From NCBI GenBank assembly GCA_900550105.1, contig URQW01000145.1:1-5750 (forward strand): a stretch of DNA of 5,750 bases, in the 5' to 3' direction. This stretch comes from an uncultured Pelosinus sp. (lineage in GTDB: Bacteria > Bacillota > Negativicutes > UMGS1260). The notes under the pieces were generated by a model that did not search any database, was not told the DNA's origin, and saw only the letters and a list, made by a program, of their open reading frames with translations. Both the position numbers and the translations under genes were made by a program. Shown here in pieces: positions 1-5,626 of the stretch; position 1 is the stretch's first letter, and each line of letters starts with the position of its first letter.

Positions 1-186
1 ACCGGTAATCGTGCCATATAAACCGCCACTGGTAATAATGCGATCGCCTTTTTTCAACGAATCAAGCATTTCAGCACGCTTCTTTTGTTCTTTCTGCTGT
101 GGACGATAGAGTAGAAAATAAAAAATAACAACCATCAGCACAATGGGCCAAAATTGCAGCACCATCTGTTGAATTTCTTCTGACAA
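1..186 (-). CDS. yajC: YajC, Sec translocon accessory membrane protein (3' end cut by the window edge)
   Basis: The first 62 residues of a YajC-family protein are visible; the rest runs off the low-coordinate edge in frame. YajC is a small single-pass inner-membrane protein that associates with SecD-SecF and the SecYEG translocon. The sequence shows a short N-terminus, a hydrophobic segment at about residues 11-27, and then the family signature RPQQKEQKKR (28-37). This leads into the soluble domain with a KKGDRIITSGG stretch (45-55). I chose a TTG start at 184-186 because a strong GGAGGTGG lies just upstream and the reading starts MSEEIQQM. The next in-frame ATG is residue 8 and lacks a well-placed ribosome site. 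It is the last gene of the visible unit, 71 nt after tgt. The tgt-yajC pairing is common in bacteria, often with secD and secF following, which would lie outside the window. Confidence 0.93.
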   Translation of the reverse strand, partial: MSEEIQQMVLQFWPIVLMVVIFYFLLYRPQQKEQKKRAEMLDSLKKGDRIITSGGLYGTITG

Positions 187-191
187 AAGTT

Positions 192-199
192 CCACCTCC
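192..199 (-). promoter_or_regulatory. Ribosome binding site of yajC, supports the TTG start
   Basis: The minus strand reads GGAGGTGG, ending 5 nt before the TTG at 186 (8 nt from the GGAGG core). The strong pairing and correct spacing are the reason for choosing TTG over the ATG seven codons further in. Confidence 0.8.
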
Positions 200-257
200 C
201 CTATTCTTCGTATCAAGTCCTTTAATAAGGTTCCACAAAGTCTTAAAATCTCCTCTA

Positions 258-1370
258 TTAGGCTTGATAAATCTGCCAAAAGTGATCGCGAAAGGCAACA
301 AAACGGTCTTCAATAATTGCCTGACGCATTTGCCGCATAAAGTCAATTAAAAAATAAAGATTATGCGTCGTAGTAAGGCGAAGCCCAAAAATCTCATCAG
401 TCTTTAACAAATGGCGAATATACGCACGAGAGAAGTTACGGCAGGCATAACAGCCGCACTGTTCATCAATTGGGCGGAAGTCGCGGGCATATTCCGCATT
501 TTTTACAACAAGTCGCCCTGTCCAGGTCATAGCCGTACCATTTCGCGCTACACGAGTTGGAAATACGCAATCAAACATATCAATTCCGTACATAACGCCT
601 TCTACTAAACAATCCGGCGTTCCCACGCCCATAAGATAGCGAGGTTTATGCTTCGGTAAAAAGGGCGTTGTATATTCAAGCAATTCATACATCATACTTT
701 TGGGTTCGCCTACACTGAGACCACCGAGAGCGTAGCCGGGAAAATCAAGTTCAACTAATTCTTCGGCGCTTTGTTTACGTAGCTCCTTATACATACCGCC
801 TTGAACAATACCAAACAAAGACTGATCCTCGCGGTGGAGCGCTTCTTTACAGCGTTTCGCCCAGCGAGTTGTTCGTTCAGTGGAAGCTTTTGCATAAGCA
901 AAATCCGCCGGATAAGGCACACATTCATCAAAAGCCATAATAATATCAGAACCTAAGGCTTGCTGAACTTCGGTCGCTACCTCTGGCGACAAAAAACGCT
1001 TGGAACCATCTATATGCGAACGAAATTGAACGCCCTCTTCCGTAATTTTACGTAAAGCGCCTAAACTAAATACCTGGAAACCGCCACTGTCAGTTAAAAT
1101 ACCGCGATCCCAATTCATGAACTTATGCAGTCCGCCGGCCTCAGCAACAAGGTCGTGACCAGGACGCAAAAACAAATGATAGGTGTTGCTTAAAATAATC
1201 CCTGCGCCCATATCCTTCAGTTCTTCCGGCGACATGCTTTTTACCGTAGCCTGCGTACCGACAGGCATAAAAATTGGTGTATCAAAAGTTCCGTGGGGCG
1301 TATGAATTTTCCCCGCTCTAGCGCCGGTCTTCGAGCACTCTTTAATTAACTCATAAGTTACTGCTGGCAT
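258..1370 (-). CDS. tgt: Queuine/preQ1 tRNA-ribosyltransferase (tRNA-guanine transglycosylase)
   Basis: Complete 370-residue bacterial Tgt, the usual family length. It exchanges guanine-34 for preQ1 in tRNAs with GUN anticodons (Asp, Asn, His, Tyr), the first tRNA-level step of queuosine synthesis. It is a cytoplasmic TIM-barrel enzyme. Visible motifs: DSGGFQ at 94-99 (D94 matches the Asp of the base-binding pocket), FDEC at 147-150, GGLSVGE at 216-222, and MFDCVFPTR at 265-273, where D267 matches the catalytic nucleophile. The zinc site is complete: C305, C307, C310 and H336. The LSVGE context fits a bacterial preQ1-type enzyme, but substrate choice is inferred from family. The ATG is preceded by AGAGAGG with the GAGG core 9 nt away. 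An out-of-frame ATG sits 5 nt before the start but hits a stop after five codons. The gene begins 18 nt after the end of queA, the next enzyme of the pathway. Confidence 0.98.
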   Translation of the reverse strand: MPAVTYELIKECSKTGARAGKIHTPHGTFDTPIFMPVGTQATVKSMSPEELKDMGAGIILSNTYHLFLRPGHDLVAEAGGLHKFMNWDRGILTDSGGFQVFSLGALRKITEEGVQFRSHIDGSKRFLSPEVATEVQQALGSDIIMAFDECVPYPADFAYAKASTERTTRWAKRCKEALHREDQSLFGIVQGGMYKELRKQSAEELVELDFPGYALGGLSVGEPKSMMYELLEYTTPFLPKHKPRYLMGVGTPDCLVEGVMYGIDMFDCVFPTRVARNGTAMTWTGRLVVKNAEYARDFRPIDEQCGCYACRNFSRAYIRHLLKTDEIFGLRLTTTHNLYFLIDFMRQMRQAIIEDRFVAFRDHFWQIYQA

Positions 1371-1379
1371 TTCATTGTT

Positions 1380-1386
1380 CCTCTCT
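1380..1386 (-). promoter_or_regulatory. Ribosome binding site of tgt
   Basis: The minus strand reads AGAGAGG in the queA-tgt gap, 9 nt before the tgt ATG at 1370 and 4 nt before an out-of-frame ATG at 1373-1375. The 9-nt spacing favours the in-frame start. Confidence 0.7.
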
Positions 1387-1388
1387 TT

Positions 1389-2408
1389 TTAAAGAATCAG
1401 CATAGCATCGCCAAAGCTAAAAAAACGATACCGCTCTTTTACAGCTTCCTTGTAAGCTGCGATAATAAAATCCCGGTCTGCTAAGGCACTCACAAGCATC
1501 AGCAACGTGGATTTTGGCAAATGAAAATTCGTAATCAGACCGTCAATCATTTGATATTCATAACCAGGATAAATAAAAATATCAGTCCAGCCAGATCCTG
1601 CTGTAATCCTTTTATCTTTAGCTGCTGTTTCTAAGGTGCGAACAGCTGTTGTACCTACAGCAAACACGCGCCGTCCTGCTGCTTTCGCTTGGTTCAGCTT
1701 AGCAGCAGTCTCTTCAGTAATTGAGTAATATTCACTATGCATTTTATGTTCTGTTACTTCGGTTACATTAACAGGTCGAAATGTCCCTAACCCTACATGG
1801 AGGGTCACAAAAAGGCATTCCACGCCCTGCTGTTGGAGCTGTTGGAGCAAAGCGGGCGTAAAATGAAGCCCCGCTGTCGGCGCCGCAGCCGAACCTTCCT
1901 GCTTGGCATACACGGTTTGATATCTGTTTTTATCAGACAGCCGTTCCGTAATATAAGGAGGAAGAGGCATTTCCCCTAAGCGATCAAGAATTTCTTCAAA
2001 AATTCCTTGATATTCAAACCGAACGATACGTCCGCCAAAATCGGTGGTTTCAAGCACTTCGCAGCAAAGCTCATCGCTAAAAACAATCTTCGTGCCAGGC
2101 TTTGCCTTTTTGCCAGGTTTCACTAGAACTTCCCATTCATCACCGCTACACCGCTTTAACAGCAATACTTCAATATGCGCGCCAGTAGCTTCTTTAGTCC
2201 CCATAAGTCTTGCCGGCATAACTTTCGTATCATTAAATACTAAAACATCGCCTGATTTAAAATATTGCGGCAAAGCAGCAAACTGACTATGCTCTAACGA
2301 GCGCTTCGCTCGGTCTAATACCAAAAGCCGCGATGCATCACGCGGCTCCACAGGATGCTGCGCAATCAATTCAAGCGGCAAATCGTAATCAAAATCTGAT
2401 AACTGCAC
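1389..2408 (-). CDS. queA: S-adenosylmethionine:tRNA ribosyltransferase-isomerase
   Basis: Complete 339-residue QueA, close to the usual 340-355. It transfers and isomerises the ribosyl part of S-adenosylmethionine onto preQ1-34 in tRNA, giving epoxyqueuosine and releasing adenine and methionine. Family motifs are present from end to end: the N-terminal DFDYDLP (5-11) and LIAQHP (14-19), RDASRLLVL (23-31), FNDTKVMPARL (58-68), the highly conserved APTAGLHFT (176-184), LHVGLGTFRPV (203-213), and NFHLPKSTLLMLVSA (294-308). The start is GTG, not ATG: AAGGAGA lies 7 nt upstream and the protein begins MQLSDFDYDLP as expected. The next in-frame ATG is residue 64, inside a conserved motif. The gene starts 14 nt after the spoIID-like stop and ends 18 nt before tgt, so co-translation with both is likely. 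It contains a perfect 9-bp tandem duplication encoding LQQLQQ. Confidence 0.98.
   Translation of the reverse strand: MQLSDFDYDLPLELIAQHPVEPRDASRLLVLDRAKRSLEHSQFAALPQYFKSGDVLVFNDTKVMPARLMGTKEATGAHIEVLLLKRCSGDEWEVLVKPGKKAKPGTKIVFSDELCCEVLETTDFGGRIVRFEYQGIFEEILDRLGEMPLPPYITERLSDKNRYQTVYAKQEGSAAAPTAGLHFTPALLQQLQQQGVECLFVTLHVGLGTFRPVNVTEVTEHKMHSEYYSITEETAAKLNQAKAAGRRVFAVGTTAVRTLETAAKDKRITAGSGWTDIFIYPGYEYQMIDGLITNFHLPKSTLLMLVSALADRDFIIAAYKEAVKERYRFFSFGDAMLIL
1830..1847 (-). repeat. Perfect 9-bp tandem duplication inside queA
   Basis: The minus strand reads CTCCAACAG twice in direct succession, in frame, encoding Leu-Gln-Gln twice at about residues 187-193 of QueA, just after the conserved APTAGLHFT motif. 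An additional CAG follows. It may simply reflect a Gln-rich helix. Confidence 0.6.
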
Positions 2409-2415
2409 GAAAAAG

Positions 2416-2422
2416 TCTCCTT
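2416..2422 (-). promoter_or_regulatory. Ribosome binding site of queA, supports the GTG start
   Basis: The minus strand reads AAGGAGA directly after the TAA of the spoIID-like gene, 7 nt before the GTG at 2406-2408. This places the start at GTG, giving the expected N-terminus. Confidence 0.8.
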
Positions 2423-3787
2423 TTAATAAAACTTAGTAATCTCTACCCCTTGATAGTAATGCTTGAGGATTTGACGAAAATAAAAAGAATCGCTTACAGG
2501 GGCTTTATCGGCCATAGCTTTAGCCCCCCATTGTGATAAGCCAAGACCATGACCATAGCCGTAGCCGCGAATTACAATCACTTCTTTCGGATCATTCAAC
2601 AGCCGACGAATATTCTCGCCATCGCCAGGATTTTTTCGTTGCGGAAACATCGGTAGTTTCGCCGGAACTTCTTTCGTTGCCGAACCATAATCGCCGGAAA
2701 TATCAAATTCCAGTTTTTCAGGACTCGCTACCATGATCTGAATATCAAACAACGTGCTTGGCAAATTTAACATCGAACGAAACTTATTGCCGCTAAGCTC
2801 TAATGAACCAGCTGAACCGATCAATCGTAAATCTTTCAACCGTCCTGATATACCTCTATCAACAGTGGTTTCTCCAACTGGACTCTTCGCTTTCTCTTTC
2901 AAAATTGACAACTCAAAAGCTTGAATATGACCAATTTGACAACCGCCCCGTTTCAAGGCTGTATCGACTTGTGCTGCCGTAAACCGCTTTTCCCAAGAAT
3001 AATTCGGCGATTTTTGATCATAATCGATGACACTCTTTAAGTAAGGCGTAACAGTTCCCCACACGGCTTCACTATCTTCCGTACGTCCGCCGGAACTCGA
3101 ATGAAAAACAGCCGAAATTGGGTTTCCTTGATACGTAAGAACGAGACCGGCTGTTTCATCAACGGCTTGATTCGTCTGAACGGCTTCACTATTTAACCCG
3201 GCATAGACTTGACATTCTGTTGTCGGACAAACATCATAGCCATCACTGGCAAACTTACGCATATTAGCCATGGCATAGGTTCTTGCGGCGACAGCTTGGG
3301 CTTTTAAAACCTCGCGATTCCATTCCGGTGAAATTTCTTTGGGAACAACACCGTAAAGATACTCTTCCACTGACAAGGTATTCACTGCCGTCAAACCAGA
3401 TTTATTATGGGTTCGATGAAACTCCATTGTACCGCGATATTTTTTACGATTCACTTCGATCGGATGTTTCGTGGCGTCTTCATCGACAGTAATTGCCAAA
3501 CTAGTTGCCTTGACCTTGACTCCATTTAGAGTAATTACCCCATCCTTGATCCCAATAGCAACTCGGTCTCCAGAGCCGTAACGCCCTAATCGTTGGGCCG
3601 TATCGGCATCAATAATGTTAAAATCCGTATCTGTATTGACTAATAAGTTAGGTTGATTTGACCAAATTCCCACGCGAATTGCAGGTATTTCACTTTCTTC
3701 CGTACCTTTTGCTGCAACAGCCTGCTGAGGACAGATCCAGCCTAAAAGCAAAACAAACATGACGAGACAGAAAATATATTGCTTCAT
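2423..3787 (-). CDS. SpoIID/LytB-domain protein, probable secreted peptidoglycan lytic transglycosylase
   Basis: The 454-residue protein begins with a signal peptide: a hydrophobic core at about 4-19 and likely cleavage near AVAA (23-26). The SpoIID/LytB core follows: VEEYLYGVVPKEISPEW (140-156), in which E151 matches the catalytic Glu of SpoIID, then AQAVAARTYA (163-172), a CPTTEC Cys pair (C187, C192), VFHSSSGGRTE (227-237), and the C-terminal GYGYGHGLGLSQWGAKAM (408-425). SpoIID cleaves the glycan backbone of stripped peptidoglycan during forespore engulfment; related LytB proteins act in vegetative cells. At 454 residues it is about 110 longer than Bacillus subtilis SpoIID as I recall it. 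The extra sequence is an N-terminal region before about 115 and a stretch near 345-400. The neighbours are queuosine and recombination genes, not the spoIIQ/spoIIID context, so I leave the symbol empty: it could be the true SpoIID or a paralogue. Start ATG with AAGGTGAGG upstream; 10 nt after DUF2905. Confidence 0.9.
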   Translation of the reverse strand: MKQYIFCLVMFVLLLGWICPQQAVAAKGTEESEIPAIRVGIWSNQPNLLVNTDTDFNIIDADTAQRLGRYGSGDRVAIGIKDGVITLNGVKVKATSLAITVDEDATKHPIEVNRKKYRGTMEFHRTHNKSGLTAVNTLSVEEYLYGVVPKEISPEWNREVLKAQAVAARTYAMANMRKFASDGYDVCPTTECQVYAGLNSEAVQTNQAVDETAGLVLTYQGNPISAVFHSSSGGRTEDSEAVWGTVTPYLKSVIDYDQKSPNYSWEKRFTAAQVDTALKRGGCQIGHIQAFELSILKEKAKSPVGETTVDRGISGRLKDLRLIGSAGSLELSGNKFRSMLNLPSTLFDIQIMVASPEKLEFDISGDYGSATKEVPAKLPMFPQRKNPGDGENIRRLLNDPKEVIVIRGYGYGHGLGLSQWGAKAMADKAPVSDSFYFRQILKHYYQGVEITKFY

Positions 3788-3795
3788 CGAACCAT

Positions 3796-3804
3796 CCTCA
3801 CCTT
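3796..3804 (-). promoter_or_regulatory. Ribosome binding site of the spoIID-like gene, overlapping the DUF2905 stop
   Basis: The minus strand reads AAGGTGAGG, 8 nt before the ATG at 3787. The TGA stop codon of the preceding DUF2905 gene lies inside this site, so terminating ribosomes cover it. This suggests translational coupling. Confidence 0.65.
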
Positions 3805-4028
3805 TTTGACAGCAAATTTAAAATTACCGTCAATACTATACTTAGCACAATTGATGTAGTAATGGGAAAAAAGAAACTCGAATTTTCCTTTTGAATCAGT
3901 ATATCGCCAGGCAGACGCCCCAGCGGCAAAAATTTTCCGCCAAAAGTAAGAATAGCGCCAATCACAAGCATGACAAAGCCAGCTACCATCAACATTTTTC
4001 CAATAGAAGAAAAATCGGCGCCGCTCAT
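3798..4028 (-). CDS. DUF2905 family small membrane protein, function unknown
   Basis: A 76-residue protein with two predicted membrane segments (about 9-30 and 52-72) and a short polar loop between them. The loop carries the FLPLGRLPGDI stretch (33-43), which I recognise as the signature of DUF2905. After it come a charged QKENS patch and then FFFPITTSIV, where the second helix starts. The length fits the family, about 70 residues. No catalytic residue or known activity can be assigned. The start ATG overlaps the queH stop as ATGA, and the stop lies within the ribosome site of the spoIID-like gene, so its translation is probably tied to both. Its place beside a cell-envelope gene fits a membrane role but proves nothing about function. 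The queH end contains an A_AAA_AAG run that could place ribosomes in this frame (see findings). Confidence 0.9.
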   Translation of the reverse strand: MSGADFSSIGKMLMVAGFVMLVIGAILTFGGKFLPLGRLPGDILIQKENSSFFFPITTSIVLSIVLTVILNLLSKR

Positions 4029-4588
4029 GCTTTCACCTTCTTCTTTTTTTGATAACGCTCCTGTTCGCTAAAAATGCAGCCGCAGTATGGCTGACGGTAA
4101 AGCTCTAACTCCAGACTCTCAGCAACCCCATCATCCCAGCCAGGTCGAAAGTCAATATAGTGAAACAAAAGGCCTTCTTCTTCGGCAATTCTTTCACCGA
4201 TTTCTTTAATTAATTCGTGCTTTTGAAATGGGCTCACAAGAAGCGATGTAGTGAAGGCGTCAAACCCTTTTTCCTTCGCGACTTGTGCCGCTTTTCTAAG
4301 ACGCATTTCATAGCAGAAATGGCAACGACTTGGTTCAGCCGTAAGCGCCCCTGTCAAAAATAAGGGCAAATCATAAGTATCGTCAACGATAAAATTCAGC
4401 TTAATTTTCTGCAAATATTCGCGAGCTGTAGTAAGCCGCCGTTTGAATTCTTTATAGGGATGTATGTTGGGATTATAAAAATAGCCTGTTACATCGGCCT
4501 GATCGGTAATAAACTCATCAAGCTCTCGTAAAAAATGTATCGGATAAATAGAGCAAGGACCGCAGCAAATATGAAGCAGTACTTTCAA
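4025..4588 (-). CDS. queH: Epoxyqueuosine reductase QueH (B12-independent type)
   Basis: Complete 187-residue QueH (former DUF208). It reduces epoxyqueuosine-34 in tRNA to queuosine, the last step of the pathway, without the cobalamin used by the unrelated QueG. The conserved metal-binding cysteines are all visible: HICCGPC (C9, C10, C12), CHFC (C89, C92) and YCGC (C169, C171). QueH is known to carry an iron-sulfur cluster plus a further iron, which fits this set. Other recognisable stretches are FYNPNIHPYKEF (37-48), TTSLLVSPFQKH (113-124) and FRPGWDDG (147-154). The start is TTG at 4586-4588: GAGGTGA lies 6 nt upstream, the CCGPC motif begins at residue 9, and the next in-frame Met is residue 95. 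It starts 13 nt after ruvB and overlaps DUF2905 by 4 nt. The C-terminus is a lysine-rich tail coded by an A-rich run. Confidence 0.97.
   Translation of the reverse strand: MKVLLHICCGPCSIYPIHFLRELDEFITDQADVTGYFYNPNIHPYKEFKRRLTTAREYLQKIKLNFIVDDTYDLPLFLTGALTAEPSRCHFCYEMRLRKAAQVAKEKGFDAFTTSLLVSPFQKHELIKEIGERIAEEEGLLFHYIDFRPGWDDGVAESLELELYRQPYCGCIFSEQERYQKKKKVKA
4043..4062 (-). other. Candidate -1 frameshift signal near the end of queH
   Basis: In the queH frame the minus strand reads A_AAA_AAG at 4043-4049, correctly phased for a dnaX-type -1 slip. An AGGAG lies at 4058-4062, 8 nt upstream, like the stimulatory element of dnaX. After a slip, the next codons are GAA GAA GGT GAA AGC ATG, continuing into DUF2905. 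The purine-rich tail may be chance, since lysine tails are common. Confidence 0.3.
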
Positions 4589-4594
4589 ACTCAG

Positions 4595-4601
4595 TCACCT
4601 C
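4595..4601 (-). promoter_or_regulatory. Ribosome binding site of queH, supports the TTG start
   Basis: The minus strand reads GAGGTGA directly after the ruvB TAA, 6 nt before the TTG at 4588. No upstream in-frame ATG is available, and a later start would lose the CCGPC cysteines. Confidence 0.8.
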
Positions 4602-5624
4602 TTACCATAAATTAATCTTCTTAGCATCTTCCGTAGGTCTCGCTATCTTCAGATGCTCATAAGCAGCGCCTGTCACAATTCGTCCGCGCGGCGTACGATT
4701 TAAAAAACCGATTTGCATCAAATAAGGTTCGTAAACATCTTCAATCGTTTCGGTCTCTTCACTAATCGAAGCAGCTAACGTGTCAAGACCTACAGGTCCG
4801 CCGCCAAATTTTTCAATAATCGTGAGCAGCATTTTCCGGTCCGTTTTGTCAAGACCTAATGAATCGACTTCCAAGCGCTGCAACGCCAAGTCAGCAACTT
4901 CTACGGTAATCATGCCATCAGCAGTGACTTGGGCAAAATCTCTTACCCGTTTTAACAGTCGATTGGCAACACGAGGCGTGCCGCGCGAACGACGGGCAAT
5001 TTCTACGGCGCCTTGCTTGTCTATACCAATTCCCAGAACTTCTGAAGCTCTTTCCACAATATAAGTCAGCTCTGCTTCCTTATAGTATTCAAGGCGGCAC
5101 ACTACGCCGAAACGATCGCGAAGCGGCGAAGCTAGAGCGCCCGCTCTTGTCGTAGCTCCTACCAGGGTAAAGGGCGGTAAATCCAAACGAATAGATCTAG
5201 CGCTAGGCCCTTTACCAATGATAATATCAAGGGCAAAATCTTCCATAGCAGAATAGAGTATTTCTTCGACGGAGTGGGAAAGACGATGAATCTCATCAAT
5301 AAACAATACATCATTTTCACTAAGATTTGTTAGAATCGCCGCAAGATCGCCAGGCCGTTCAATAGCGGGTCCGGAAGTCACTCTGACGCTGACTTCCATT
5401 TCATTGGCTATAATATTGGCCAGGGTCGTTTTACCAAGCCCCGGCGGACCGTAAATCAATACATGGTCAAGCGCTTCCTGACGTGTTTTCGCTGCCTGTA
5501 TAAAGATTCCTAAATTCTGTTTTACTTGTTCTTGTCCAATATATTCCTGCAAGCGACGCGGTCGTAAACTGTATTGCCATTTATCAGTTTCCTGCTCACC
5601 GCCGCCTAGCATACGTTCTTCCAT
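4602..5624 (-). CDS. ruvB: Holliday junction branch migration ATPase RuvB
   Basis: Complete 340-residue RuvB, typical length. It forms hexameric AAA+ rings on either side of a RuvA-bound Holliday junction and uses ATP hydrolysis to drive branch migration in recombinational repair. Visible elements: RPRRLQEYIGQ near the N-terminus (21-31), Walker A GPPGLGKTT (59-67), Walker B VLFIDEIHRL with D110 and E111, the segment around 130-148 that forms the RuvA-contacting beta-hairpin in the family, and sensor I GATTRAG (156-162). R169 in PLRDRFG matches the arginine finger, and the RGTPR sensor II is at 214-218. The C-terminal winged-helix domain, from about 256, carries GGPVGLDTLA and TPRGR. The ATG is set by AGGAGGT inside the end of ruvA; M5 would be too far from it. 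It starts 2 nt after ruvA and is followed by queH after 13 nt. Confidence 0.99.
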   Translation of the reverse strand: MEERMLGGGEQETDKWQYSLRPRRLQEYIGQEQVKQNLGIFIQAAKTRQEALDHVLIYGPPGLGKTTLANIIANEMEVSVRVTSGPAIERPGDLAAILTNLSENDVLFIDEIHRLSHSVEEILYSAMEDFALDIIIGKGPSARSIRLDLPPFTLVGATTRAGALASPLRDRFGVVCRLEYYKEAELTYIVERASEVLGIGIDKQGAVEIARRSRGTPRVANRLLKRVRDFAQVTADGMITVEVADLALQRLEVDSLGLDKTDRKMLLTIIEKFGGGPVGLDTLAASISEETETIEDVYEPYLMQIGFLNRTPRGRIVTGAAYEHLKIARPTEDAKKINLW

Positions 5625-5626
5625 AG

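Noticed and set aside
219..230. Inverted repeat in the tgt-yajC gap as a transcription terminator
   Set aside because: Only 4-bp AT-containing arms and no following T-run on the minus strand, so it is too weak for an intrinsic terminator.
187..257. Sigma-A promoter before yajC (TTGTGG, 17 nt, TGATAC)
   Set aside because: Spacing is right but the -10 hexamer matches the consensus poorly, so it is not supportable from sequence alone.
71..346. Minus-strand open frame of 91 codons spanning the tgt end, the gap and yajC
   Set aside because: It overlaps tgt and yajC in another frame, and its translation lacks any recognisable family pattern, while the yajC frame gives a clear YajC with its own ribosome site.
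2044..2286. Plus-strand open frame of 80 codons opposite queA
   Set aside because: Antisense to conserved QueA motifs, with a Ser/Pro-rich shadow composition and no protein family signature.
3725..3787. Lipoprotein signal in the SpoIID-like protein because of Cys19 near the end of the hydrophobic core
   Set aside because: The residues before the Cys (GWI) do not fit a lipobox, and an AVAA-type signal peptidase I site follows at 23-26.
3925..3950. Hairpin GCGG...CCGC around an A/T loop in DUF2905 as a terminator or regulatory stem
   Set aside because: Only about four GC pairs, inside the coding sequence for the conserved GKFLPLGR stretch, with no T-tract after it.
4780..5064. Plus-strand open frame of 94 codons opposite ruvB
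   Set aside because: It lies wholly antisense to a conserved RuvB region, and its low-complexity Ser/Arg/Pro-rich translation looks like a shadow of the real frame.
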